64,000 nucleotides of DNA from Triglochin maritima (GCA_963682175.1 OY821771.1:33810201-33874200), one strand, 5' to 3'. Shown: positions 11,657-22,527, numbered from the stretch's first letter. The notes: a model not told the origin generated them from the sequence alone. Program-made: numbers and translations.

Positions 11657-11879
11657 AGAATTAATTGTGAACTTATTTGGTTGTTTTTATATGATACTTT
11701 TGGATGTATGTGAAAATGTTGAACTTCATATTCCATTCGTAGTTGTATTGTGTTTTATCGTACTTGTTTGTGTGTCGTGTTTGAATTGTGTTTTCGTTGA
11801 TTTGTGTCGTGGTTGAATTGTCTTTGTTGTGAAACAGGAAATGAAAAAAAAAGTCGAGTTCTTAAATCAATGAACTCTA

Positions 11880-12258
11880 CAAAAGAACTCGGCATCATGG
11901 ATGTCGAGTTCTATTGTTGTGCACACGGCATCACCAGTGCCGAGTTCACACCAATAGAACTCGGCATCATGAGTGCCGAGTTCTATGCTTGGGTTTTCTA
12001 TTGCCCCATTTGATATTCCACTCGGCTTGCCAGGAGAATAGTGATTCAAATAGAACTCGGCACTGGTAGTGCCGAGTTCTATTTCAATCACTATTCTCCT
12101 GGGGCTCATATCGTGCATGAAACGATTGACGCGCCAGGAGAACAGTAAATGAAATAGAACTCGGCCTCGAGGAGGCCGAGTTCTAAAGTAAGAATTCGGT
12201 GTTGGTAACGCCGAGTTCACTTAAAAAAAGAGAACTCGGCGTTGCCAACGCCGAGTTC
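11880..12258. repeat. Middle palindrome array of MULE-2
   Basis: A second array of the GAACTCGGC/GCCGAGTTC palindromes plus the CTCCTGG..CCAGGAG stem is placed between the two genes. It is a direct-repeat copy of the left subterminal region (about 9000-9176), and its last palindrome (12232-12258) again ends nine bases before a TATA box. Confidence 0.88.
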
Positions 12259-12340
12259 TGGAGGTCTATATAAGCAGCCAGACGCCCCCCTTCTCCCTCA
12301 AGCCGGGTTTCCGAGTTTTTCAGGTTAGGGTTTCGATTTT
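12232..12340 (+). promoter_or_regulatory. Internal promoter of the MULE-2 transposase gene
   Basis: TATATAA at 12267-12273 lies in the same context as the first cassette (CTATATAAGCAGCC, then GACGCCCCC and the CAGGTTAGGGTTTCG leader). The leader continues through a probable 5'-UTR intron whose donor is GAG|GTAACT at 12614 and acceptor TTAG at 12714-12717, just before the ATG at 12720. Confidence 0.75.
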
Positions 12341-12719
12341 TTTTCGATTTCCACCGTTTTATTGCCTTTTTTATGTATTAGGATGATATACATTGTTGTT
12401 TTATGTATGATTGTAGTGTTTTTGTTGGTTTAGAAATCCGTTTTGGTGGAAACTCGAATTCGATTTTGGGTTTTTAGTGAAAACGTTTTATTTATTGTTT
12501 GATCGTAACTTGAATTTAGTTTTGTTGATTATAGGTCTACGGTAGTCATCTTAAACATTTTATTGGAGAGATTGCTCGACGTTCACAGTGGTTTGCTACT
12601 ACAGTCGATTGAGGTAACTTCTAAAACATTTCAGAATTTTCAACTTTTTAAGTATTTAGTTGTGAAGAACAATCATCTCACTTGAACACATTTTCAAATT
12701 TATTTAATATATGTTAGGT

Positions 12720-15476
12720 ATGGATAAAGATGATGAAGGATCTTTGTTGGTTATGTATAACGGGAAATTAGAATGTGACGGAGATGTGGCAGAATACACA
12801 GGATCTGACCGCAAATTGGTAGTTGTTCCGTTGAACATCAAATATGAGGATTTAATGGATGTTATAAGATCTGAATGTTGTTATCCACACAGTATGTTTG
12901 ATGTCAAGTTGACGGCGAAATTGCCATTAAACAATGATTGGACTTACGTTCCATTAACCAATGATAGGTCGGTTTATGGATTGATGCGTTTGTTTAAACG
13001 GATGTCTGTGGTTGGAGTGTATGTGGAAGCTGAACCTAAAGTGCCCGACCCTACGCTGACAACGAACACTCATTCGCCGGAGTATGGTACAGTAAGGTCG
13101 ACCGGTTGGGACTGTGGAATAGATTTGAATATAAGTCTAAATCCTACAGCCGAAGTTCCAGCATACCAGCAAATTCCATTTTTCCAATCGCATAACTTCC
13201 AAACAGGCAACGAATGGTCAGAAAATGTGTGTGACATTCCTTCTAGCAGTGCAAATCCTTATCCTGGTCTGTCGCAATTTGAACCTTCACATTACAGTCA
13301 TGATGAGTTTGCTGGAGGGGCTGGACCATCTACCTCATATCCTTACCTTGGGCTTGGTTTGTCACCTGTTGAACCAATTCATTTTAGTCGACCAGAAGGC
13401 CGGGAACAGATGCATAGCGTTGAAGACGATGACACTGAGGAATTAGGGGATTACAGCACACCTTTCGCTGTAGAAGATGAACCTGAAGGTGTTTCTGCTA
13501 ATGAAGTCGTTCCGGAGACGCAGGATGTCATATATGCGATGGGTCAATCCATAAACCGTGAAGACGACGACGTTGTTGATGATGCAGTTGCTAACAACGA
13601 TATGATTCCAACTCTTAATGAACTTCCCGATATCTTCGAGGACGACAACTGGATAGAGAATTCGGTAATTGAACACTCATTCTTCGATGCTGCGAACAAT
13701 TTTGAACAGAGTGATTGGCATACGCAAGATGGTCGTTCTTTCTGGGATAAACGAATTTTCCCAACCAAAGATGATTTGGTTCATGCTCTGCAATCGTGGC
13801 ACATTAAAAAGTTTGTTCAGTATTCAGTTGTGGTTTCTTCAACGAAACGGTATACTGTTCATTGTATTCGTCGTGATGAAGATAACTGCAAATGGCGTCT
13901 ACATGCGTCTGTTCCAAAAGGCTGCAGATATTTTCAAGTTAAAACATACGACGCCGAGCACACTTGTTCCAATCCGATATTGTTAAACGACAACAAACAA
14001 TGCAGTGCTAATTTTGTATGCGACTTGATAATGCCATCTGTTAGAACTAAGTTCACAATTACTCCTGCTGAAATAATGGAAAGGGTGAAGACCAAATACT
14101 CACTTGAAATCGGTTACGCTAAAGCATGGCATGCTAGGCAAAAAGCGTTGAACCGAATATATGGTGCCGAAGAAGACAGTTTTAAAGATTTGCGAAGGTT
14201 CGTCACAGTTCTCTGTCAGAACAATGAAGGATCTGTTGTCGAAATAGAGTCTGTCCAGATAAATTCAGACGAGGAGATGTTTAAGCGTGTATTTTGGGCG
14301 TTCGGGCCTTCAATTAGTGGGTTTCATTATTGTAGACCCGTTGTCAGTGTGGATGGAACGCACCTCTATAGCAAATATAGAGGTTTATTGCTAATTGCTG
14401 TGGGCACAGATGCAAACAACGGAATTTTTCCTTTGGCATTTGCTGTTGTAGAGAGCGAGAATACAGAGTCGTGGACGTGGTTCCTTCATTTGCTGGCAAG
14501 TAGAGTTACAAGGCGACCCGATTTGTGTATTATCACCGACAGATTTTCGGGAATAAATGCTTGTGTGCGAGCCGCATTTCCACCTTCGGAGGGCCATGTA
14601 CATCGATTCTGTCTTCGACACATGAAAGCAAATCTTGCTAAACATCGAAATTGCAAGGAAAGATTGGGACAAATCAAGTTTTATGAAGCGGGTAAAACTC
14701 ATTCATTTATGAAATTTGAAGAGTTAATGAAGGCTATTGCAGAGGAACATAAGCCGATATACGAGTGGATTCAACATCAAGGTCCTTTGGAAAGATGGAC
14801 TTGTTGTCACGACGGGGGTCGACGTTTCGGATGTATGACAACTAACATGTCAGAAAGCTTCAACAATGTCTTACGAGGGGCACGCGGTATGCCAATTACA
14901 ACCATGATTTTGATGACCTTTCTCCGCTTGAACAAATTCTTTGTTAAAAGAAGGGACGTCGCCGAGTCGTGGAATGAAACATATGTACCGACAGTCCACA
15001 CCGTGGTGATGGCAAACAGCAATCTGGCCAGAACACATACAGTAACTCGGTACCACCAGCTGATGTACCAGGTTGAAGCCAATGACCAGAAAAAATACCT
15101 CGTGAAATTTGAAGAAGGAGTTATTACTTGCACTTGTGGATACATAATTGCAATGCACGTCCCATGTTCACATGTACTAGCAGTTTGCAGTGGCAGACAT
15201 GCAAATGTCAACACTTCACATTTGGTGTCCCCGTATTATGAGGTTCAAATGTACAAGGAGGCGTACAAACCGATATTTATCCCAATTCCTGATGTGAGGT
15301 ATTGGCCAGATCGAGGCACCATCACAATGAAGCCTCCCCAAACCAAAAGACCTCCCGGTCGGCCTAAATCAACGCGAATCCGAAACGAGATGGACGAACA
15401 CTCTGGAAGAAAGGTAAGGTGTGGGAGATGCGGCGGTATAGGGCATAACCGAAAGCGATGCAAGGAACCTATATAG
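12720..15476 (+). CDS. MURA-type MULE transposase, 918 aa, intact
   Basis: Catalyses cut-and-paste transposition of Mutator-like DNA. Domains in order: an N-terminal PB1-like region (about residues 1-105); an acidic linker; the MuDR DNA-binding region (about 345-500, CKWRLHAS.., KTYDAEHTC); and the MULE RNase-H-fold core with VVSVDGTHLYSKYRG (first Asp about residue 545) and IITDRFSG (second Asp about 607). Then come a SWIM zinc finger CTCGYIIAMHVPCSHVLAVC (about 804-823) and a C-terminal CCHC knuckle CGRCGGIGHNRKRC. I chose the ATG at 12720; the ATG at 12711 lies upstream of a TTAG splice acceptor and is probably intronic. There are no stops or frameshifts, and length and domain order are those of complete MURA proteins. 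Confidence 0.93.
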   Translation: MDKDDEGSLLVMYNGKLECDGDVAEYTGSDRKLVVVPLNIKYEDLMDVIRSECCYPHSMFDVKLTAKLPLNNDWTYVPLTNDRSVYGLMRLFKRMSVVGVYVEAEPKVPDPTLTTNTHSPEYGTVRSTGWDCGIDLNISLNPTAEVPAYQQIPFFQSHNFQTGNEWSENVCDIPSSSANPYPGLSQFEPSHYSHDEFAGGAGPSTSYPYLGLGLSPVEPIHFSRPEGREQMHSVEDDDTEELGDYSTPFAVEDEPEGVSANEVVPETQDVIYAMGQSINREDDDVVDDAVANNDMIPTLNELPDIFEDDNWIENSVIEHSFFDAANNFEQSDWHTQDGRSFWDKRIFPTKDDLVHALQSWHIKKFVQYSVVVSSTKRYTVHCIRRDEDNCKWRLHASVPKGCRYFQVKTYDAEHTCSNPILLNDNKQCSANFVCDLIMPSVRTKFTITPAEIMERVKTKYSLEIGYAKAWHARQKALNRIYGAEEDSFKDLRRFVTVLCQNNEGSVVEIESVQINSDEEMFKRVFWAFGPSISGFHYCRPVVSVDGTHLYSKYRGLLLIAVGTDANNGIFPLAFAVVESENTESWTWFLHLLASRVTRRPDLCIITDRFSGINACVRAAFPPSEGHVHRFCLRHMKANLAKHRNCKERLGQIKFYEAGKTHSFMKFEELMKAIAEEHKPIYEWIQHQGPLERWTCCHDGGRRFGCMTTNMSESFNNVLRGARGMPITTMILMTFLRLNKFFVKRRDVAESWNETYVPTVHTVVMANSNLARTHTVTRYHQLMYQVEANDQKKYLVKFEEGVITCTCGYIIAMHVPCSHVLAVCSGRHANVNTSHLVSPYYEVQMYKEAYKPIFIPIPDVRYWPDRGTITMKPPQTKRPPGRPKSTRIRNEMDEHSGRKVRCGRCGGIGHNRKRCKEPI

Positions 15477-15711
15477 CAAAATATTTTGTATGTAACTATT
15501 TAGTGAGACGAATGAATGTAAGAGTTGATTAATTGTAAGACTTGTAATGTATTTGTAATGTATTTTGTTATGACTTGAATGAATGTACGACTTAAATCCT
15601 TTTTAAGAGTTGATTAATTGTAAGACGATAATTGTAAGACGAATGAATGTAATGTATTTTTTAGGACCGCAAATTTGCCTACTTAAGCCTATTGAATTGG
15701 ACTTCTGCCTA

Positions 15712-16135
15712 TGAAACTCGGCATCTAGAATGCCGAGTTCTATTGTAGACCTGGGCCACCTGGCCGTCACCCATTTTCACACAAGATTTGAGTGCCAGGA
15801 GAACAGGACCAAATAGAACTCGGCATCCCCAATGCCGAGTTCTATCTGAATCACTATTCTCCTGGCAACTCAATTCGACTGGAATTTGAAGTGTTGGGCA
15901 ATAAAAAATCAAATCTAACTCGGCATCACCAGTGCCGAGTTCTTCCAAAGAGAACTCGGTATCACCCGTCCCGAGTTCTCTCTGGGAGAACTCGGCATCA
16001 CCAGTGCCGAGTTCTATTTGAATCACCTCAGAAAACGTCAAGTGTTGGGCAATAAAAAATCAAGTAGAACTCGGCATCACCAGTGCCGAGTTCTTCCAGA
16101 GAGAACTCGGCACTGGTGATGCCGAGTTCTCTATG
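15712..16135. repeat. Right palindrome array of MULE-2
   Basis: The inverted counterpart of the left array: GAACTCGGC/GCCGAGTTC palindromes with variable centres, the CTCCTGG stem and a shared non-palindromic spacer (AAAACGTCAAGTGTTGGGC). It forms the inner part of the right terminal repeat. Confidence 0.88.
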
Positions 16136-16276
16136 CACAAAAAAACAAAACCCGCCGCCGCCACGTGTCACCACGTGGTGGCAGCGGGTCTAGTTTGAGA
16201 AATACTTTTGTTTGAGGTTTATTTTGAGAATTTTTTTTAAAAAAAATATTATTTTGAAAAATTTTCCATTGTAATA

Positions 16277-16638
16277 TTGAACATCATCAGGTAATCCACC
16301 GGATATATAGCTTTAGATTAACCATTAAGTATGAATTTTTTCTTGAAAACCCCGAACCGACATTTAATTGGCACACCGCCCAAGTCCACATCGATGTTTT
16401 TAAAATAAAATAATGTAATAGTTTTATTAATGGAAGATCTTCCACATTAATATGACTTATTAAACAGAATCCAAATATAATCACCGTTGCTTAAAGGACT
16501 TAAACTTCCACAGTTTACTGTCTTTATTATAGTTCAACCTCTTCACATGAATTGAAAACGTTGTGTTGTATATATTCTATTCACTAGTACAACTTACAAA
16601 CCCGTGCTATATTCCTTTAGACCAAGAAAGGTGACAAC

Positions 16639-16682
<44 letters not shown>
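16277..16682. repeat. Gene-free stretch ending in an (AAT)n microsatellite
   Basis: AT-rich sequence without coding potential follows the right TSD of MULE-2. An uninterrupted trinucleotide run of about 44 bp (ATA/AAT) occupies 16639-16682, roughly 200 bp upstream of the MYB start codon. Confidence 0.85.
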
Positions 16683-16684
<2 letters not shown>

Positions 16685-16775
16685 ATAATAAATTGGGCCA
16701 ATCCTATGTCGACAAAGTGACAGCTGGACAAGTTTTCTTCTGGGAAGCACCAAATCTTTGTACTCGTCGGAGAGC

Positions 16776-16783
16776 TATAAATA
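16776..16783 (+). promoter_or_regulatory. TATA box of the MYB gene
   Basis: TATAAATA in the context GAGCTATAAATAGTAAG lies 99 bp before the ATG at 16883, a plausible core promoter distance. MULE-2 ends about 500 bp further upstream, so its palindromes fall in the distal promoter of this gene. Confidence 0.65.
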
Positions 16784-16882
16784 GTAAGACATGTCTTTGG
16801 ATGGAAATTACACTGTACTTTCTCTCCTGCAAAAGGGTTAAGAGAAAATATTTCATCAAATCAAATCATATATTTGAAGAGG

Positions 16883-18124
16883 ATGGTGAGATCTCCTTGT
16901 TGTGAGAAGATGGGGCTTAAGAAAGGGCCATGGACTATTGAAGAAGATCAAATATTGGTGTCTCATATCCAAAGATATGGGCATGATAACTGGAGAGCAC
17001 TCCCAAAACAAGCTGGTGAGTTTATATATTATCCTCACCATTTTTGAAAATTTTCAACAAGTTTAGCATTAGCGTTTAGTTGAATTAATGTTGTGTTTTA
17101 GGTGGGATTAATGTGAATTTAACAAGGTTTTTTTTGTATTTTTTTATAAAAAAATTTAGGGCTTCTGAGGTGTGGCAAAAGTTGCAGATTGAGATGGACA
17201 AATTACCTCCGACCAGATATCAAGAGAGGGAACTTCACCGCCGAAGAGGAAGAGACGATCATCAAACTGCACGAGATGCTCGGCAACAGGTACTTACTAT
17301 GATTTATAATCAATAGTTTCATTTTTTTTGTCAAGGAGAAGCTGTAATGGGATGCATGCATATATGCCAACCTTGGCAAACATTTCTAATTAATAATCAG
17401 CAAACATCATATGATACATTCCTCTTTTCATACATAATCGTATAATCTGCATGGAGTATATACGAAGAATAGTTTCTTATTAGACAATTTAAAGAGTTTA
17501 TATCAAACGATTTTAGTTGTAATTAAGTTGACACTTTAATACCTACAAATTAAAAAGAGAGCTCTATATATAGCTTGTCATAATACATGCACAATAGAAA
17601 GCTCAATCGATATCTCTTCAAATTAAATCAGGAGTTCGGTTGTTTTCATTCAATTGTTGATAAATCCTTCTGTTAATTCTTTCTCTAGATGGTCCGCCAT
17701 CGCAGTCAGATTGCCTGGGAGAACAGACAATGAAATAAAAAATGTGTGGCATACACACCTGAAGAAGAGATTGGATCCCAATAAAATTTCTTGTGAATCC
17801 AAGCCGAAAACACGAAAGAATAACAAACCGATGACCTCTAACAACTCAGATACGACATCCAACACGACACCTTCTCCTCAATCAAGCCACAATTTCTCTT
17901 GCAGCAATCCGTACAACGTTAATGGAGGACCAGCTAAAGAAGAAGAGGTCGTAGACTTCTCATCTGTACAAACTTTTGACATAGACGAGAGCTTCTGGTT
18001 GGAGGCTTTGTCGATGGACAATTCCGACTCCTCGAAGGATTATAGTGAGCTTGAGTTTGGATTCATGAATGTCGATCCAATGGAAGAGGAATCATTCCCC
18101 AAAGTCTTTGAAAACGACGATTGA
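16883..18124 (+). CDS. R2R3-MYB transcription factor, subgroup 2 (MYB13/14/15-like), 232 aa
   Basis: Coding exons are 16883-17015 (133 bp), 17160-17289 (130 bp) and 17689-18124 (436 bp). The 133/130 pattern is the classic R2R3-MYB gene structure. R2 begins [17 protein letters not shown] and ends [20 protein letters not shown]3 begins [19 protein letters not shown] and ends [19 protein letters not shown], with the regularly spaced Trp residues. The third exon continues with a Ser/Thr-rich region and the motif [10 protein letters not shown], matching the subgroup 2 signature (IDxSFWxE). Members of this subgroup act in stress, cold, stilbene and lignin responses. It is a nuclear DNA-binding protein; the C-terminus is acidic, suggesting activation. 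No damage is seen. The exact orthologue cannot be decided here. Confidence 0.92.
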
Positions 18125-18815
18125 ATGAATTACTTTTTGAATTTGATCGACGACATCGGGGAATTACCGGAGCTCTAATTGTTCTCGTTGTTTGGTTTTT
18201 GTGTAGTAATTAAAGACATGTGAAAAATATGCTATATCTTACGGGTGATTAATTTGAGGAATATAAAGTGTTCTAATTGTGTTTCCATGCGCAAGACGCA
18301 TGAAAGTGAAAGAAAAAAAAGTGTGTGAAGCTTTGAAGATGAATTGCAATGAAATTGCAATATGTGAATAAAGTTTTTTGCCCAGTTTTCTTTTGGCATT
18401 TCGTTTTGGTTTCGTTTTCTACAATGTCAAATGTTTTTATATAGTGAGATGGAGGCTTAATTAAGTAGAAATAAAATCTAAGGGGTGTCGAGCATGATGA
18501 CGAAATAGCAAATGTTATCTTTTCTTTCCAGAAAATAGTATGATTTGTGAAGAAGAAAGTGAAGATACAAAAGTAGGTGGAAAGGTGATGAAGAGGGTTA
18601 AAGACGTACATCATTGATCATGTGTTTCACAAGAACACTATTAACCATTAACCGTCATTTGATAACCATTAACACGTGTTAAAGATATTAATAGTGTTAA
18701 AGACATCATTTGATCGTGTGTTTCCCGAGTTCTCAAAAGAAAGTATATACGGGGTGCCAAAGAAGATTCTCAAAATCGTTTAATGGTGTGTTTATATATA
18801 TATATATATATTTAT
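18125..18815. other. MYB 3' region and AT-rich spacer
   Basis: The likely MYB 3' UTR lies here, followed by AT-rich DNA with small unsupported frames. It ends in a short (TA)n tract (18794-18816) that hosts the MITE pair. No other gene is seen. Confidence 0.55.
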
Positions 18816-18816
18816 A

Positions 18817-19230
18817 TAGGGTCAAGTTCTAGTGAGCTCATGGCTCATTAAATTTAGTTTAATTCTCCTATAATCTCATCATTGGATCTTATTTACAGTT
18901 AATCTCATCATTCATTATCATAATCATTTTTTTCTTAATCTAACTTACAATTTGAAATGAGTAGTAAATATTGTGGGGGCTTAATTTAGAAAAATTAAGC
19001 CATGTGCTCATTAGAAAATTCATGTATAGGGTCAAGCTCTAGTGAACTCAGATCTCATTAAATTTAGTGTAAGCCCCCTACAATCTCACCATTGGATCTT
19101 ATTTACAGTTAATCCCAACATTCATTAACATAACCGTTTTTTCTTAATCTACCTTACAATTTGAAATGAGTGGTGAATATTGTGGGGACTTAATTTAAAA
19201 AAATTAAACACTGGGCTCACTAGAGAATTC

Positions 19231-19233
<3 letters not shown>
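18817..19233. mobile_element. Tandem pair of a ~200-bp MITE
   Basis: Two copies of the same unit stand head to tail with a 210-bp period (GGGTCAAG at 18819 and 19029), about 90 percent alike. Each unit starts TATAGGGTCAAGYTCTAGTG and ends with an inverse-like segment (..GCTCAYTAGARAATTC), so each looks like a small terminal-inverted-repeat element flanked by TA. The family is not identified. Confidence 0.6.
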
Positions 19234-19278
<45 letters not shown>

Positions 19279-19300
19279 ATATATATATATATGTATGTAT
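19234..19300. repeat. (TA)n microsatellite
   Basis: An almost pure TA run broken twice by GTATGTA. It adjoins the second MITE copy. Confidence 0.9.
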
Positions 19301-19455
19301 TTATCTGATTAATTCCTCGGGTTAGTTAGCATTGACACAAACATTTTCACTGCTTAATAATGCTATGATAGACAGATACAACCAATCCAAGCAATCCGGA
19401 TATTGCTTTCCCAAATGGTGCGCAAAACCGCAAATGCAACATTTATCGTGAAGAA

Positions 19456-19658
19456 TCCCCGGGACGCAGCCGAGTTGGTTAGGTACGTGGGTTCACGAAC
19501 CTTAGGTCACAAGATCGAATCCCAGCAAGGCACTTTATTTAATGCTAATGCGTTCCGGTGAAAATGGTGTTGGATCACCCCCAGTTTGGAGCCACAACCC
19601 GCCTGTCCCAAGTGGGGGCGGGTGTCGGGGAATCCTGGGTCATCAAACAAAAAAAAAA
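19456..19658 (+). mobile_element. tRNA-derived SINE with 13-bp TSD
   Basis: The body starts with a tRNA-like head: an A-box-like GCAGCCGAGTTGGTTAGGTA and, about 35 bp on, a B-box-like AGATCGAATCCC. A tRNA-unrelated body follows, ending in an A-rich tail. It is bounded by a perfect 13-bp duplication, TTATCGTGAAGAA (19443-19455 and 19659-19671), as expected for LINE-mediated insertion. It would be transcribed by RNA polymerase III. It is not a tRNA gene, because the 3' half does not complete a cloverleaf. Confidence 0.88.
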
Positions 19659-19671
19659 TTATCGTGAAGAA

Positions 19672-19885
19672 GTCTAATTTCTTATTCATTCGACGACTTC
19701 TCGTTGGTTCCCAGATGTGATGTTTTCACGTGCAGACGTATTCATTATCGATGATTATAAATATTTTACGTATTTAACAAGTACAGACAACATTAATGGT
19801 TTGTTTGGATTTTTCTCTGTCTGCCTTGCAGGTCCGTGTCCTCTCATTTTTGTGACTTTTAAACATAAACCAAGCATCTACGACA
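19672..19885. other. Short spacer, nothing recognised
   Basis: Unannotated DNA lies between the SINE target site and the GC-rich segment taken as one end of the hAT relic. Confidence 0.5.
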
Positions 19886-20296
19886 TAAGGATGGTCCTGG
19901 AACCGTGCCAGGAATGCCAGCAGATGCCCCGCACGGCCCACCGGCATGGGACGGGTCGTGTCAGCCCGGCATGGCTCAGCAAGTCGTGCCGGATCCAGGT
20001 GTGGTCGAGTCAAGTTTTCTTCGTTGGGTCGGGTTGGGTTTTAAATTTTTGGTTGTTTTTAAAATTTGAAGTACAATATCACAATTGAATTAATAAAAAC
20101 ACAAACACAATCTTCCTCCCAAAGTAACTAATTTATTTATTAATAGTTGTTGACTTAATTCGTGAAACAATATATTAGTTACAAATAAAAAAGACTTGAT
20201 GCTAGTTAAACCTAATGAGTAATGAAAAAACCTAAATGGTATTACGAAAAAAATACTCATTTAACAGAATGGTATAGCTAAATGATTAAATCGTCT

Positions 20297-22249
20297 TCAA
20301 TCTTCATCGTCGTCGTTGTTGTGAATATTCATGTTTTGCATTCTGTCCGCAGCGTTGATCCAATCCTTCACGCATACGCTTATCTCGATTGATTTATCGG
20401 ACAAAATTTGTCTATTGTCAGACAAGACCTGATTACCTGCACTAAAAATAGTATCTGACGCCACAGTTGATGCAGGAGGAAATAATAAGTCTCACACCAT
20501 CAGGGAGAATGGTAGAAACCTACTTAAGTTCTTTCTCCACTAGTCTAAAACATCAAAAGATTTTAACTAGGTCGTACTTAAGGAAAGGTGTTTAAATATC
20601 CAATTAATTCATTTTGGGTGTCAGTGTGCACTAATTTTGTCTTTTGACTTAACCGATTCCATTGGTAGTCGTCATCATCTGGATTCATTGCAGTTGGAGG
20701 TGCTTGTGATGATTAACTAGCAACATTTGAACACATTTTATTTACATTATACAGTCTTTCATATTCTTCAAAATATTTGATTAACAAAGACCTACACTTA
20801 TCTACATGATTTTGAAAATTTTCATAATTCATATTTATAAAAATTTGTTCCAAGAAAACTTGTAAACCAGTAATCTTAAATATATAATCCATAATAAAAG
20901 CTAAACAAAAAATAAATGGAGGAGAATTCCAATATTTATTAAACTTAGCCTACATTACATTTAAAATTTCAACAAAACAAGCATTTTGCCTATATTTCGC
21001 AAATACTTTAGTAATTTGAAGCAATTCATAGATAAATATGTTAGAGGTTGGGTAATATTGTCCACTTAATCTATTTGTGAATGTGAAAAAATATTTTGAA
21101 AATCATGCATAATTTGACAATTATCCCAATCTAAATCGGTTAACATGAACTCATTTTGTTTTTCATTAAAAAAGGTTGAAACTGCAAGATGAAAATGAAG
21201 ACATCATTTAACATTTCATATGTAGAATTCCATCAACGATGGACATCTAATTTAAATTTCTTAGGTTTAATTTCATTATATGCACAAAAAATTCTAAACT
21301 CCTGATATCTAGATGTACTACTACAACTTACATAAGCAATTGCATTCCTATCAGTTTCTAACGAAGGTTTTAATTATGTTAAGTCCATCTTGTATTACCA
21401 AGTTCAAGGTATGACAAACATATCTAATATGAAAGAGTGAACCATCTACAGGTGGATGACAATAATTAATAAGCATTTGTATTGCTGAGCTATTATTAAT
21501 AACATTATCAAATGCAATTGCGCAAACTTTATTTTCAAGATTATTAGCTACGATGATATCTCTAATGTAATCAAATATAACCTTGGTAGTGTGTGATGCA
21601 AAATAGGTAAAAAATGATTTTTTATTTAAACACCATTAATCATCTGGATAATGAGATGTTACGCATCAATAAGGATAATTATTTGGACCGGTCCAAACAT
21701 CACTAGTTAATGTTACTTTATTGTTCATTGATGAAAAATAAATAATCATGATTTTTCTTTGTTTACCAAATTTATCAAATGCAACATTTTTAAGTGTTTC
21801 TAGAAAATGATTTAAACTACAAATTATGGTAGAGAATTGCTTCCCTAAGGCTTTAGTTTAACATATGTTAAATGATAGTTCATCTCTAATTATGAAATCA
21901 ACAATTATCTATCTACCTTTTGGATAATATCTTCTGAAATTTAAAGTTCCACTACCTGTGTCTAAAACTGATTGACGTGAACCCACTACCGATTCAAGAT
22001 TATTCTTAACTTTACATACAAGTATATGTATACCTAGATGACTAGTTTCTCCACTTGACCTAGCCGAATATACGTGACGAGAATGTTTACAATTAGCGGT
22101 TGGGTTACCCTCTTTATCTTGTCATTCCTCAAAATTATTTCATACTGAAGATGTTTTTTTCTAGTACTTCTACCCTTAGGTTTAGGTGGATTATCAGGAG
22201 GGGGAGGTGTTGGGTTATCATTATTATCAGAATCAGATTATAAAGTCAT
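20297..22249 (-). pseudogene. hAT-Ac transposase relic (BED finger to dimerisation domain)
   Basis: Reading on the minus strand from the ATG at 22249, fragments follow the order of Ac-type hAT transposases. There is a Pro-rich N-terminus, then a BED-finger region with the Cys/His lost, an RNase-H-like body in scattered frames, and a C-terminal hAT dimerisation segment. That last part is the best preserved: ASTVASDTIFSAGNQVLSD followed by VCVKDWINAADRMQN, ending in an acidic tail at the TGA 20299-20297. Many stops and indels, including one four codons after the ATG, make it non-functional. Confidence 0.82.
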
Positions 22250-22527
22250 GGAAAGTACTAAATAAGCAAACAAAAATTGATTTTTTTTTCATAAATGAAA
22301 AAGTCATGATGATGATTGATTAACTAAAATTAACTACTAAAAATATTAGAAAAGCTTGGGAAGTGAAGAGCGGAAGAGTCGCGAAATCGGCGGTCAACGG
22401 TCAACTTGTAGCTTTAGGCTTCACGCTTTAACTCAAACTTGACCCGTCTCCACCAAAATCAGAGCAACTAAAGAAAAAGCAGAGAAGATTTGGAGAGATA
22501 TGTGTGAATAAAATGAGAGAGTTTGGG

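Larger units (their letters stand above)
8498..16267 (+). mobile_element. MULE-2: complete Mutator-like element, 7770 bp, 9-bp TSD
   Basis: The element starts GGAAAATTTTTCAAAATAAT and ends with the inverse. The terminal inverted repeats extend over 250 bp, through the CACGTGGTGG segment and the first palindromes. It is flanked by a perfect 9-bp duplication, ATTGTAATA (8489-8497 and 16268-16276), the size typical of Mutator elements. It carries an open PMD gene (9799-11656) and an open MURA transposase gene (12720-15476), both on +. Both genes, the TIRs and the TSD are undamaged, so the copy looks recent and possibly autonomous. Confidence 0.95.

Noticed and set aside
19458..19530. Functional tRNA gene
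   Set aside because: Only the box A and box B-like head is present, with no closing acceptor stem. The 13-bp TSD and A-rich tail identify a SINE.
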